This document shows, piece by piece, positions 19,469-28,321 of a stretch of 64,000 nucleotides of DNA. Numbering within the stretch: the stretch's first letter is position 1; each line of letters starts with the position of its first letter. The stretch is from the NCBI RefSeq assembly GCF_014697575.1, contig NZ_JACJSC010000001.1:186001-250000 (forward strand), in the 5' to 3' direction. Below the pieces are notes generated by a model. It did no database searches. It was not told the DNA's origin and worked only from the letters and a program-made list of their open reading frames with translations. The translations under genes and the position numbers were made by a program. This stretch comes from Planktothrix sp. FACHB-1365 (lineage in GTDB: Bacteria; Cyanobacteriota; Cyanobacteriia; Cyanobacteriales; Microcoleaceae).

Positions 19469-20026
19469 ATGATTCAAACAACCACCCCAAAGTTAACATT
19501 AGAGGAATTTCTGCAACAACCGGAAACGAAACCTGCCCAAGAATTAATTAATGGTCAAATTAGATCCAAACCGATGCCCCAAGGTGAACATAGTTTAATT
19601 CAAGGGAAACTTTGCGAGGTGATTAACGCCGTTGCTGAACCTCACAAAATTGCCTATGCGTTTCCTGAATTACGCTGTAGTTTTGGGGGAAATGCAATTG
19701 TTCCTGATATCGTTGTATTTCGATGGGAAAGAATTCCTCGCACCTCTTCCTGTCGAATTGCTAATCGCTTCGAGGTTCATCCTGATTGGTCAATTGAAAT
19801 TTTATCCCCTGAACAAAGTCAAACCAAAGTTTTAGGAAATTTGTTGCATTGTTCCCAAAATGGAACAGAATTAGGGTGGTTAATTGACCCCGATGAAGAA
19901 ACAGTTTTAATTGTATTTGCTGACCAACGGGTACAACTTTTACGGGGAGATACTCCCTTACCTATTTTAACCGGAATTAAGTTACAGTTAACCGTTAATC
20001 AAATTTTTGAATGGTTGATTTTGTAA
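19469..20026 (+). CDS. Uma2-family (DUF820) putative endonuclease
   Basis: A 185-residue protein with the PD-(D/E)xK-like arrangement of Uma2 proteins: LTLEEFLQQPETKPAQELIN, then VPDIVVFRWERIP, and the core WSIEILSPEQSQTKV. These families are greatly expanded in cyanobacteria and their cellular role is not settled. ATG 19469 is used; it is directly preceded by an in-frame GTG. Confidence 0.88.
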   Translation: MIQTTTPKLTLEEFLQQPETKPAQELINGQIRSKPMPQGEHSLIQGKLCEVINAVAEPHKIAYAFPELRCSFGGNAIVPDIVVFRWERIPRTSSCRIANRFEVHPDWSIEILSPEQSQTKVLGNLLHCSQNGTELGWLIDPDEETVLIVFADQRVQLLRGDTPLPILTGIKLQLTVNQIFEWLIL

Positions 20027-20270
20027 TCGGCAACTCGGACAAATGCTGTAATAGAGCATAGTGATCACGGATCAAGCTGTGTACCTTAAGAGCCAACACG
20101 ACTTATACGCGCTATTGGGCGACGATTCACTCAACCATTCTAACGGGTTCACCATTTCCCGTAACCATCATCCCTGGTTTAACTTTCAACTATCCCCCCG
20201 ATAAGTATTACTGATTTTTACAAAACTTCATAAAAAGTTATAATGAGTAGGTCGGCTAACGAGCATAGGA

Positions 20271-21029
20271 ATGGTACAGGCTTTGTTTGGAAGCACTTCT
20301 TTTCAGACTCAAAGTGGCGATCGCCTGGTCAGCAAGGCTGTCGGGACTGCGATCGCGGCTTTGTTCAAGCGTTCTGAAAAAATTGAAGCCAACGTTCGGG
20401 CGGAACCTGTAGCCAAGCTATTGCAGGGAAGCGTCGATGGTTTTGATTTCATCGGAAACGGAATGCTGATGTACAACGGCCTCCGCATTGCCGTCATGGA
20501 ACTCTATGTGCAAGCGGTGTCTATTGATTTCAGCGCCATTTTTACAGGTCAAGTGAAGTTACGACAACCCACTCAAGCGAGTTTACGGGTGGTGTTAACC
20601 GAGGAAGATTTAACGGACTCTTTTAACACTCCGTTTGTCGTCGAAAAACTTCAGCGCCTTCAATATCAGGGAGAACCCTTAAAGTTTACTAAAACTTTAA
20701 TGACTATTACTCCTGAAAAAGCCCTGCGAATTCAATCAGAAATCCTCCTGGGAAATTCACAGGAACCTGTTCAAGTTGATTTTACAACTCAAGTGGAGGT
20801 GCAAGACCGTCAAAAAATCCGATTTGTCGATGTCCAATATAGCGGAAATCAGGAGGCTATTAACCTGAGTCAAGCTTTGGTGAACCATGTCAATGATTTA
20901 TTAGATCTTGATAAGTTCGCCTTAGATGGAACCCAATTAAAGGTGGATCGACTGCGAATTCAAAACAATTCTCTGATTTTTTATGGGTCTGCCCAAATTA
21001 ACCAATTTCCTAAAGGAAAGAAAAACTAA
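20271..21029 (+). CDS. DUF2993 (LmeA-like) protein
   Basis: A 252-residue protein with the DUF2993 pattern: an N-terminal VEAxPxAKLLxGxVxG-like stretch (VRAEPVAKLLQGSVDGFDF), beta-rich middle, and FALDGTQLKVDRLRIQNNSL at the end. Family members are lipid-binding or envelope-associated in other phyla; the cyanobacterial role is unknown. No signal peptide is obvious. Confidence 0.8.
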   Translation: MVQALFGSTSFQTQSGDRLVSKAVGTAIAALFKRSEKIEANVRAEPVAKLLQGSVDGFDFIGNGMLMYNGLRIAVMELYVQAVSIDFSAIFTGQVKLRQPTQASLRVVLTEEDLTDSFNTPFVVEKLQRLQYQGEPLKFTKTLMTITPEKALRIQSEILLGNSQEPVQVDFTTQVEVQDRQKIRFVDVQYSGNQEAINLSQALVNHVNDLLDLDKFALDGTQLKVDRLRIQNNSLIFYGSAQINQFPKGKKN

Positions 21030-21254
21030 ACCGTTGTTGGTTCATTGTTAAACATTGAATTATCGGAGGAGAGTTGTTAAAGAAAATCGGTTTGAGTTTG
21101 AAGTCGGGAAAAGCAACTGTTCTTCCCGACTTTCATCTTGACAGTAACGTTTGAAACCTGAAAAGATGAGTGAAAACCGATCCGGATCTGGCGTAAAAAT
21201 AGCACCTCTGATTCGAGGAAATTAAAACTCCAGATCTACAGACCGATTTTGTCC

Positions 21255-21425
21255 TTAATTTTTCTCATCTTCTGAATTGACTTTAGGAATATAGTCTGGT
21301 CTTTCTTTACCTTCCCAACCGGGAGGGCGCTTAGAATTATACCAAGCAATTGATCCAATACTGACTGCCGCAATAAATCCGACAACAAGCACTGCAATCG
21401 GAATCCATAGGGTATTACTTGTCAT
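21255..21425 (-). CDS. 56-residue single-membrane-span protein
   Basis: A short gene encoding MTSNTLWIPIAVLVVGFIAA (start), one transmembrane helix at about residues 6-30, and a polar tail with KRPPGWEGKERPDYIPK. Composition and layout resemble the low-molecular-weight thylakoid proteins attached to photosystems or NDH-1; Psb35 is one candidate, but I cannot confirm it. ATG start and TAA stop are clean and the protein looks conserved rather than accidental. Confidence 0.65.
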   Translation of the reverse strand: MTSNTLWIPIAVLVVGFIAAVSIGSIAWYNSKRPPGWEGKERPDYIPKVNSEDEKN

Positions 21426-21483
21426 AAGACCGATTTTTTCCTTAATTTAATGATACCTTAACGATTATCTCATTTTTGGTTAA

Positions 21484-21654
21484 TTAAAAACTAAAAGTTC
21501 TTGGAATTACACCCACCCCAATATCATCACAATAGCAGGGAAAATCGGGATTAGCATTAAAAATAACAGAAACGCCAGAAGTAATTAAAATATTATCATT
21601 CACCAGATAAGGATAACAAGCTTCCCCTAAAACCGCATTATAGGAAAATATTGA
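21484..21654 (-). pseudogene. Possible C-terminal gene remnant
   Basis: An open minus-strand stretch of ~55 codons ending in TAA reads ...AVLGEACYPYLVNDNILI and ends VIPRTFSF. It has no start codon and is cut by a stop near the start of the PlsY fusion gene. It could be the tail of a degraded gene or chance. I cannot name a family. Confidence 0.25.
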
Positions 21655-21656
21655 TC

Positions 21657-24521
21657 ATGTATTTTGGCGTAATACTATTACTGTTATTGGGTAGCTTTAG
21701 TTTGGGGGCCTTACCCCTAACCCGTTGGATTGTTAAACTTTTATCGGGAAAAAATTTATCCCAATTAGGGACAGGAAATATTAGTGTTTCCGCCGCCTTT
21801 TCCCAGGGAGGAAAACAAGCGGGAATCATTGCTGTTATCCTAGAAATAGCACGGGGGATTATTCCAGTAATTACTGCCAAGATTTTATTCCCCAATACTC
21901 CAGTTTTGCAAATCGTCAGTTTAATTTTATTAGTCGCAGGGCGATATTTTATTGCTAAAGGAGGAGGCGTTACCAATGCAACTTGGGGAATATTAGTCTA
22001 TTCTCCGATTATCGCCATTAGTAGCGGAATCACCGGATTAATGATCTGGAGAGTTAGTTATTTATTATTGCCCATTTCTAAGTCTTCTTCTCGACTTTGG
22101 GCATCCCGCTTAGGGTGTTTAAGTGCGATATTTTGGGTGTGGTTTTGGCATCAAAAATCCCAATCTCCTGCCTTTTCTCCTTGGGAATTGGTGGCAGTGA
22201 TCGGTTTAGCGGTTGAATTAGTTATCATTAATTTAGCTCAAAAAGATGATGTAGGACTGTATATGAAACAACAATATTTTAACTTAAAAGATAAACTTGA
22301 TATTCAACACTGTGGTGAAAAAGCAACCCGATTAAGTGAATTAAAACGGGCTGGGTTTAAAGTTCCTTTAGGGTGGGTTTTACCTGCAATTAACCGTTTA
22401 GAAGATATAAATATTTCTTTTAAAAAACAAATTCAATTAACAAATTATCCCTTAATTGTACGTTCTTCTGCCCTCGGAGAAGATAGTAACCATTCTTCGG
22501 CGGCGGGACAATATCAAACCATTGGCCCGATTTATTCCCCGACGGAATTACAACCTGCTATTATTCAATGTCGTAAATCTTATTGGAATCCTGAAGCGAT
22601 TTCCTATCGTCAAAATCAACATATTTCTGATGGGGGAATTGCCGTATTAATTCAACCCTATTTAGCCAGTGAAGTTGCAGGCGTAATGTTTACTCGAAAC
22701 CCCTTAGATGGCGGTTCACAAATTATTATTGAAGCCTTACGAGGGGGGGCACAATTGGTGGTTGGTGGTCAATTTACTCCCGTCCATTTAGAAATTGAAA
22801 TCAATACCCCAATTGAGCAGTTAAAACTTCCTACAATTTTACCTAAAACAGTGATTTTAGAATTAGTTAAACTCGCCCAAGAAATAGAAACCTTTTATCA
22901 AGGTATTCCCCAAGATATTGAATGGTGTTGGGATGGGGTCAAAGTTTGGATTTTGCAAACTCGTCCGATTACTAATTTACACCCTATTTGGACAAGAACT
23001 ATCGCCGCAGAAGTAATTCCTGGGGTCATTCCCCCCTTAACATGGTCAATTAATCGCCCCTTAACCTGTGGCGTTTGGGGTGAACTATTTACCTTAGTTT
23101 TAGGAAAAAAAGTTTCCCATTTAGATTTTAAACAAACTGCCACCTTATTCGCTTCCCACGCCTATTTTAACGCTACTTTATTAGGAGAAATCTTTACGTT
23201 AATGGGATTACCTAAACAGGGGTTAGAGTTTTTAGTCCGAGGGCAAAAAATGGGAAAACCTCCCCTTAGTAAACTCTTCCCTTCATTACCGGGTTTATGG
23301 CGACTCATTCAACGAGAACGGCATTTAGATCAAGATTTTAAACGAGATTTAGAACAGCTATTTTTACCGATATTACAACAGATTGAATCTCATCAATCCC
23401 TCGAATTACTAACCTTAACTCAACTCTTAGAACAAGCTGAAACCATACAAACGGCATTAAAATCAGCAACTTACTATAATATTATTGCTCCCATTGGGTT
23501 AGCGATTCGTCGAACCTTATTTAAAGTTTCTGATGCTTGGATACCCACCCATACCGCCCCAGAAGTTGCTTCAATGCAAGCGTTACAAACTCTAGCGGAT
23601 CAAATTAGAGAAACCTTTACAGAAACCGAACCCATTACTAATCAATCTTTCGAGCAAAAACTCACAGAAAATCAACAATTTTATCAACAATTTGAAACGT
23701 GGTTACAAACCTATGGCTATTTAAGTGAAGTCGGAACGGATATTTCTGTTCCCAATTGGTTAGAACAACCAGAAATATTTAAAGAAATGCTATTCAAAAT
23801 CATCAAAAATACGAATTACCGCATGGAAAATTTAAGCGTTTCTAATTTAACTCAATGGGAACAATGGCGACAAGCTCAATGTTATGAACGCACGTTAACG
23901 AAAAGTAAAATCGCTGAAGTTTATGGGAAACTTTTAGCTCATTTGCGATGGACAATATTAGCTATAGAATCCCAAGCTATTACTCAAGGAATATTAGAGA
24001 ACTCAGGAGATATTTTTTATTTAGAATGGGATGAAATTAAAGCTTGGATAGAACAGAATATTGAACCCGATTTTATTCCGAAAGTTCATCAACGTCGGAA
24101 TATTTTTCAAGAAGATTGCGATCGCAGTGTTCCTTCCATTGTTTATGGAAACATTTTACCAAAACCTCGGTCACAAACCACTCAAAATTCTGCAATTTTA
24201 CAAGGAATTCCTGCTAGTATTGGATGTGTGGAAGGAATCGTTAAAATTTGTCGTAGTTTAACCAATATTATAGATCAAACCGAGGATAAAATTCTGGTTG
24301 TTCCCTACACCGATGCTGGATGGTCGCCCATTTTATTAACAGCAAAAGCCATTATTTCTGAAGTCGGCGGACAACTTTCTCATGGTGCAATTATCGCACG
24401 AGAATATGGTATCCCTGCGGTGATGAATATTCAAGAAGCTACCACCTCTTTAAAAGATGGTCAACGAGTTCGAGTTGATGGTTATCAAGGAACTGTTGAA
24501 ATTTTAGAGAGTAAGGAATAA
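21657..24521 (+). CDS. PlsY-like acyltransferase fused to PEP-synthase-like phosphotransferase
   Basis: Residues ~1-205 are a hydrophobic PlsY-type glycerol-3-phosphate acyltransferase domain (LSQLGTGNISVSAAFSQGGK, then EIARGIIPV), several membrane helices. Residues ~215-440 form a PPDK/PEP-synthase ATP-binding domain (LIVRSSALGEDSNHSSAAGQ, VAGVMFTRNPLDGG, WILQTRPI). A long helical middle follows, and the last ~100 residues are the phosphohistidine swivel domain with His909 in GGQLSHGAIIAREYGIPAVM. The second part has the order of rifampin-phosphotransferase-like enzymes. ATG 21657 is preferred to TTG 21651. The joint substrate is unknown. Confidence 0.82.
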   Translation: MYFGVILLLLLGSFSLGALPLTRWIVKLLSGKNLSQLGTGNISVSAAFSQGGKQAGIIAVILEIARGIIPVITAKILFPNTPVLQIVSLILLVAGRYFIAKGGGVTNATWGILVYSPIIAISSGITGLMIWRVSYLLLPISKSSSRLWASRLGCLSAIFWVWFWHQKSQSPAFSPWELVAVIGLAVELVIINLAQKDDVGLYMKQQYFNLKDKLDIQHCGEKATRLSELKRAGFKVPLGWVLPAINRLEDINISFKKQIQLTNYPLIVRSSALGEDSNHSSAAGQYQTIGPIYSPTELQPAIIQCRKSYWNPEAISYRQNQHISDGGIAVLIQPYLASEVAGVMFTRNPLDGGSQIIIEALRGGAQLVVGGQFTPVHLEIEINTPIEQLKLPTILPKTVILELVKLAQEIETFYQGIPQDIEWCWDGVKVWILQTRPITNLHPIWTRTIAAEVIPGVIPPLTWSINRPLTCGVWGELFTLVLGKKVSHLDFKQTATLFASHAYFNATLLGEIFTLMGLPKQGLEFLVRGQKMGKPPLSKLFPSLPGLWRLIQRERHLDQDFKRDLEQLFLPILQQIESHQSLELLTLTQLLEQAETIQTALKSATYYNIIAPIGLAIRRTLFKVSDAWIPTHTAPEVASMQALQTLADQIRETFTETEPITNQSFEQKLTENQQFYQQFETWLQTYGYLSEVGTDISVPNWLEQPEIFKEMLFKIIKNTNYRMENLSVSNLTQWEQWRQAQCYERTLTKSKIAEVYGKLLAHLRWTILAIESQAITQGILENSGDIFYLEWDEIKAWIEQNIEPDFIPKVHQRRNIFQEDCDRSVPSIVYGNILPKPRSQTTQNSAILQGIPASIGCVEGIVKICRSLTNIIDQTEDKILVVPYTDAGWSPILLTAKAIISEVGGQLSHGAIIAREYGIPAVMNIQEATTSLKDGQRVRVDGYQGTVEILESKE

Positions 24522-24543
24522 AAAATAACTCATTTCTAGTTAC

Positions 24544-25452
24544 TTAAATTGTCGCTTCAGTTATCCCCAGTAATTTTTGGGTTTGTTCAGTAATTCCAAA
24601 TAAGCGATCGCTATGACAAAAAATTTCCCAAGCCCGAATTCCCATAAAACCAATTCCTGCAACGGCTAAGGGGATTGCAGCAGCACCTAAAAGCGTGGCA
24701 ATAGGGGGAAAAATCATACAAATTGTTAACAAAATTCCCGTTATTACACCGCCCGTAATTCCAGCAGTAGCGGTGGCAGTAGCGACATTTTTAACTAAGT
24801 CTGACTGGGTAATTTTGCCTTCAACATATAACAAAGAATTCTCCAAAATAGAAAAGACTAACTCGATAACTGCTGCAACAATCGCGCCTTTAATTGTTAC
24901 CTGAACAATTTCGGTAACTGCTGTTTTAAAGGCAGCATCTGCTAAAACTTTTTTAGCAATTGCTAATTCTTCGGCCGTCATATCAACACCACCACGAGCA
25001 CGATTCACCCAAAAATATTCAAAAATTCCGTTACTGGCTTCGCTTCCGCCACCATTAACGTGGGCTTTAATGTGACTCCAATCTTTATCCTGACAGAAAT
25101 TACGAATGGCTTCTGGGCCTTGGGCGCGAATTTGGGCGGGTATAGATTCAAAGACTCTTGCTGCTTCTTGAACATTTCGCATTCCGTCACGCACACCCGC
25201 CCGAGCAAATTTTAATTGCAACCCTCTTGGTAGGTTTTCAAACCGGATATTATGGGCGACTTTAAAGGCTTCTTGAGTGGCAATTACCCCCGCACTCACC
25301 ATTGAACTTGGGGCTGATTCTACCCATGCTGTTACGACATTGGTACTTTCTTGAACTTGAGCAGAGATTTTGTTCGCTAAATCTTGGGTATCGGCAACGG
25401 TTTTTTGCACCTTGGCAGTTAGGAATTCGAGGGGATTAGGGTTAATTTCCAT
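24544..25452 (-). CDS. Unknown protein with HNH-like signature and membrane segments
   Basis: A 302-residue protein. The first ~110 residues are helical. Residues 124-155 carry a pattern reminiscent of HNH-type nucleases of toxins and phages: DWSHIKAHVNGG, then SNGIFE and NRARGG (His127, His131, Asn141, Glu145, Asn150). Residues ~185-285 contain two or three glycine/alanine-rich hydrophobic segments (ATATAGITGGVITGILLTIC). No neighbour explains it; it converges on the PlsY fusion gene. The nuclease resemblance is by eye only. Confidence 0.6.
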   Translation of the reverse strand: MEINPNPLEFLTAKVQKTVADTQDLANKISAQVQESTNVVTAWVESAPSSMVSAGVIATQEAFKVAHNIRFENLPRGLQLKFARAGVRDGMRNVQEAARVFESIPAQIRAQGPEAIRNFCQDKDWSHIKAHVNGGGSEASNGIFEYFWVNRARGGVDMTAEELAIAKKVLADAAFKTAVTEIVQVTIKGAIVAAVIELVFSILENSLLYVEGKITQSDLVKNVATATATAGITGGVITGILLTICMIFPPIATLLGAAAIPLAVAGIGFMGIRAWEIFCHSDRLFGITEQTQKLLGITEATI

Positions 25453-25499
25453 GTTAATCTGGCTTGCCTCATTAATGATTCTATTATAGGTTAAAATCG

Positions 25500-25532
25500 T
25501 AGGTTGCGTAAGTGCTGCGCTTACGCAACCTA
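25500..25532. repeat. Hairpin TAGGTTGCGTAAG/CTTACGCAACCTA
   Basis: Perfect 13-bp arms (25500-25512, 25520-25532). It is one of several GCGTAAG-type intergenic repeats in the window. Confidence 0.7.
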
Positions 25533-25589
25533 ATTTAATATTATCAACAAAATCATTAAAATTTTAATTATTTACCTAAATAATATGAT

Positions 25590-25618
25590 GGTGCGTGCGC
25601 GTTGCTTACGCACCCTAC
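25590..25618. repeat. 29-nt interspersed repeat, copy 1
   Basis: GGTGCGTGCGCGTTGCTTAC followed by GCACCCTAC. Identical at 51541-51569, with a diverged inverted copy at 51674-51703. It overlaps the stop codon of the radical SAM gene. Confidence 0.85.
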
Positions 25619-27228
25619 AGGGAGTTGGTAAGGTGTTTTTTCAGGGTGTTGACGGGTAAAGGGCCTTGAAGATGTTGCCAAGGTAAGACTTGATCTAAAT
25701 CCCAATTTTGGTTAACATAATATTCCATTGGGGGTAACTTTCCGCGTAATTCTTTGAAGGCTCGGCGATAACTTCCAAGAGAATCTCCATAGTTTCTTAC
25801 TAATTCTAACAGATGAGAAATTCGACGATCGCCCCTAGAAAGTAAAGCTTGAATCACAGACCATTTATAACTTTCAGGTCGGAAATCAATGTTATTGGAT
25901 TTTAATTGTTTTTCTAATAATTTCAGTCGTTTTTCTGCATCAGGATTTACCCCAAACCACTGAAATGGAGTGTGGGATTTTGGTACAAAGGTACTACAAC
26001 CGAGGGTTAATTTAAAGCCCGGTACTGCTTTTTTTAACGTCTTCATTAGGTCTATGGTGGCTTCCACATCTTCTAATTCTTCCCCAGGAATCCCCACCAT
26101 GCCATAGAGTTTCATCCCTTGTAAACCGCCATTTTTAGCGTTAATAATGGCTTGAATAATTTCTTCATTTTCTAACTTTTTATTAATGATTTTTCGGAGG
26201 CGATCGCTACCACTTTCTACGGCAATTGTCAAGGTGCGAGTGTCTCGTTTTGCTAAGGTTTTTGCTAATTTTTCGGTAACGGTATTTGTTCTAACTGAAG
26301 CAATACTTAAACGCACATCATCATATTTCGATTGAGTTAAATAATTTAATAATTCATCAAATTCAGGATGTTGTGTCACGGACGCACCTAATAAACCTAA
26401 ACGCCGTGTTACTTGCAGTCCCCGTTCAATTGCTGGAATTAAAGATGCTTCTAAACTCGCTGTTCTAAAGGGTAAAGTTAAATAACTGGCTAAACAGAAA
26501 CGGCACATTTCAGGACAACTGCGAACCACTTCTACCATATAGATATTTTCCCAAGCCGCTTTTTCTGTAACAACCGTTGAAGCGGATAAAATATTACCTC
26601 GATAGGTTTGTTTTTGCACTTGAGACGGAATATTAGAATCGACAGGTTTAATGGCTTTAATGTTACCTTCTAAACTGTCATAAGAAACTTCATATAAACT
26701 CGGAATATAAACCCCTGGAATTTGGGCTAAATGTCGTAATTGAGTTGAACGAGACTCATGACAAACCTGTTGATAAGCGTCTATAAAATCGCCTAATAAG
26801 TTTTCGCCATCACCCAGTAGAATAATATCAAAAAAATCAGCAAAGGGTTCGGGATTAGCGGTTAATACGGGGCCGCCTCCAAAAATTAAGGGATGTTTTT
26901 CTGTCCGATGAACCGAACGCAGGGGAATATTGAGGAATTCTAAACGTTCAAAAATATTGACATAATCCAGTTCCCAAGAAAAGGAAAAACCGACGAGTTT
27001 AGGATGTTGAGGTAAGGGTTCATGCACATCCGTAAATAAACGACTTACTTCTATATCAGAACGCATGGCTAAAGTCGCCCAAACCAGTTGATATCCTAAA
27101 CTGGTAATACCAACGGTATATTCATTAGGAAAAGCAAAAATAATTGGAATGGCATCTAAATTAGACGGTGTGGGACTAAACAGTAAACGTTCAGAATCAA
27201 AGACAGAAGCACTCACAGAATTAATCAA
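25615..27228 (-). CDS. B12-binding-type radical SAM protein
   Basis: A 537-residue protein. The N-terminal ~200 residues resemble a cobalamin-binding-type Rossmann domain (GFSFSWELDYVNIFERLEFL, LIFGGGPVLTANPEPFADF, IILLGDGE). The radical SAM cluster motif CxxxCxxC is in VRSCPEMCRFCLASY. Later TIAVESGSDRLRKIINK and GMVGIPGEELEDVE fit the TIM barrel. Substrate unknown. The coding end has been rewritten by a repeat: its TAG stop lies within the 29-nt interspersed repeat. Confidence 0.85.
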   Translation of the reverse strand: MINSVSASVFDSERLLFSPTPSNLDAIPIIFAFPNEYTVGITSLGYQLVWATLAMRSDIEVSRLFTDVHEPLPQHPKLVGFSFSWELDYVNIFERLEFLNIPLRSVHRTEKHPLIFGGGPVLTANPEPFADFFDIILLGDGENLLGDFIDAYQQVCHESRSTQLRHLAQIPGVYIPSLYEVSYDSLEGNIKAIKPVDSNIPSQVQKQTYRGNILSASTVVTEKAAWENIYMVEVVRSCPEMCRFCLASYLTLPFRTASLEASLIPAIERGLQVTRRLGLLGASVTQHPEFDELLNYLTQSKYDDVRLSIASVRTNTVTEKLAKTLAKRDTRTLTIAVESGSDRLRKIINKKLENEEIIQAIINAKNGGLQGMKLYGMVGIPGEELEDVEATIDLMKTLKKAVPGFKLTLGCSTFVPKSHTPFQWFGVNPDAEKRLKLLEKQLKSNNIDFRPESYKWSVIQALLSRGDRRISHLLELVRNYGDSLGSYRRAFKELRGKLPPMEYYVNQNWDLDQVLPWQHLQGPLPVNTLKKHLTNSL

Positions 27229-27274
27229 AAAACAGTCCTTGAAATGTATTTTTATTCTAGCTTATTTCCTAGGA

Positions 27275-27316
27275 TAACAAAAATCCCACTCAAGGGGAGA
27301 GAGCGGGATTTTGTTA
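27275..27316 (-). terminator. Terminator of the psbEFLJ operon
   Basis: A hairpin with arms TAACAAAAATCCCAC (27275-27289) and GCGGGATTTTGTTA (27303-27316), one bulge, flanked by A/T runs. It sits after psbJ and before the next gene on the same strand. Confidence 0.7.
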
Positions 27317-27402
27317 TGAGTATGAAAGTTTTAGGGAAATTTATACTCAACTTTAAAGCGGGTAGAGAGGCGACATCTCGCGCTCATCCATCTATATCGG
27401 TC

Positions 27403-27522
27403 TTAGAAGGAAGAACCTAAACCTACATAAGAACCGTAGAAAAATAAACCAACCACAACTAAAACACCTGTTCCCGCAACAGTGGCGATTAACCACAAGG
27501 GAAGTCTACCTGATTGCAACAC
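27403..27522 (-). CDS. psbJ: Photosystem II protein J
   Basis: A 39-residue protein, [20 protein letters not shown] then [19 protein letters not shown], matching PsbJ with one membrane helix. The start is GTG at 27522 with GAGG upstream; the length equals that of PsbJ elsewhere. Last gene of psbE-psbF-psbL-psbJ. PsbJ sits near cytochrome b559 and affects plastoquinone exchange. Confidence 0.95.
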   Translation of the reverse strand: MLQSGRLPLWLIATVAGTGVLVVVGLFFYGSYVGLGSSF

Positions 27523-27683
27523 GGTTATTACCTCGTTAATTCAAAAGCTTAATTGACAAGGGATTTTAGATTTTGGATATGAGATTTAGGATGAATATTT
27601 AGGTAAAAAATATGTTTCCTCAATCAACGTTCGCGGAGTGTCACGAAATGAATCCAAAATCGTTAAATCGAGAAAAAATCCAG

Positions 27684-27803
27684 TTAGTTAAAGAAATAAC
27701 TGGAGAATAAAATACCCAGAACAAAAATCAACAGCAAACCTAAATAGAGTGAAGTTCTGTTCAACTCAACAGGTTGACGATTTGGATTGGTACTGCGATC
27801 CAT
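27684..27803 (-). CDS. psbL: Photosystem II protein L
   Basis: A 39-residue protein, [20 protein letters not shown] then [19 protein letters not shown], unmistakably PsbL. AGGAG precedes the ATG. It stabilises the photosystem II dimer and acceptor side. Third gene of the operon. Confidence 0.97.
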   Translation of the reverse strand: MDRSTNPNRQPVELNRTSLYLGLLLIFVLGILFSSYFFN

Positions 27804-27813
27804 GGTGATTCTC

Positions 27814-27972
<159 letters not shown>

Positions 27973-28221
27973 TTATTTACTCGAAAAGTCGCCAATTTGT
28001 TTTTTGCTATTAAAGCGATCGCTTACAATCGGAAGTTCCTGGCGTTGCTGAGTAAAATACTCATCGGGGCGAGGGGTTCCAAAGGCATCGTAAGCTAAAC
28101 CGGTGCTGACAAACAGCCAACCTGCAATAAATAAAGCCGGAATTGTAATACTGTGAATCACCCAATACCGGATACTGGTAATAATATCGCCAAAAGGACG
28201 CTCTCCAGTTGTTCCTGACAT
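27973..28221 (-). CDS. psbE: Cytochrome b559 alpha subunit
   Basis: An 82-residue protein starting [20 protein letters not shown], with the heme-ligand His in [16 protein letters not shown] and the lumenal tail with [13 protein letters not shown]. Needed for photosystem II assembly. First gene of the psbEFLJ operon, directly downstream of ycf48. Confidence 0.97.
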   Translation of the reverse strand: MSGTTGERPFGDIITSIRYWVIHSITIPALFIAGWLFVSTGLAYDAFGTPRPDEYFTQQRQELPIVSDRFNSKKQIGDFSSK

Positions 28222-28321
28222 CGTTAAATCTCCTCAAGCAACAGTTGAACACTCAAATCTATATGATACGGGAGCAGGGAATGCGGAACAAGCCTACTCC
28301 ATTGATTTATCTCAGGTTTAT

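Noticed and set aside
20027-20270. Possible tRNA or small RNA near ACGGGTTCACC
   Set aside because: The arms do not fold into a cloverleaf and lack a proper T-loop and acceptor stem; no tRNA was found anywhere in the window.
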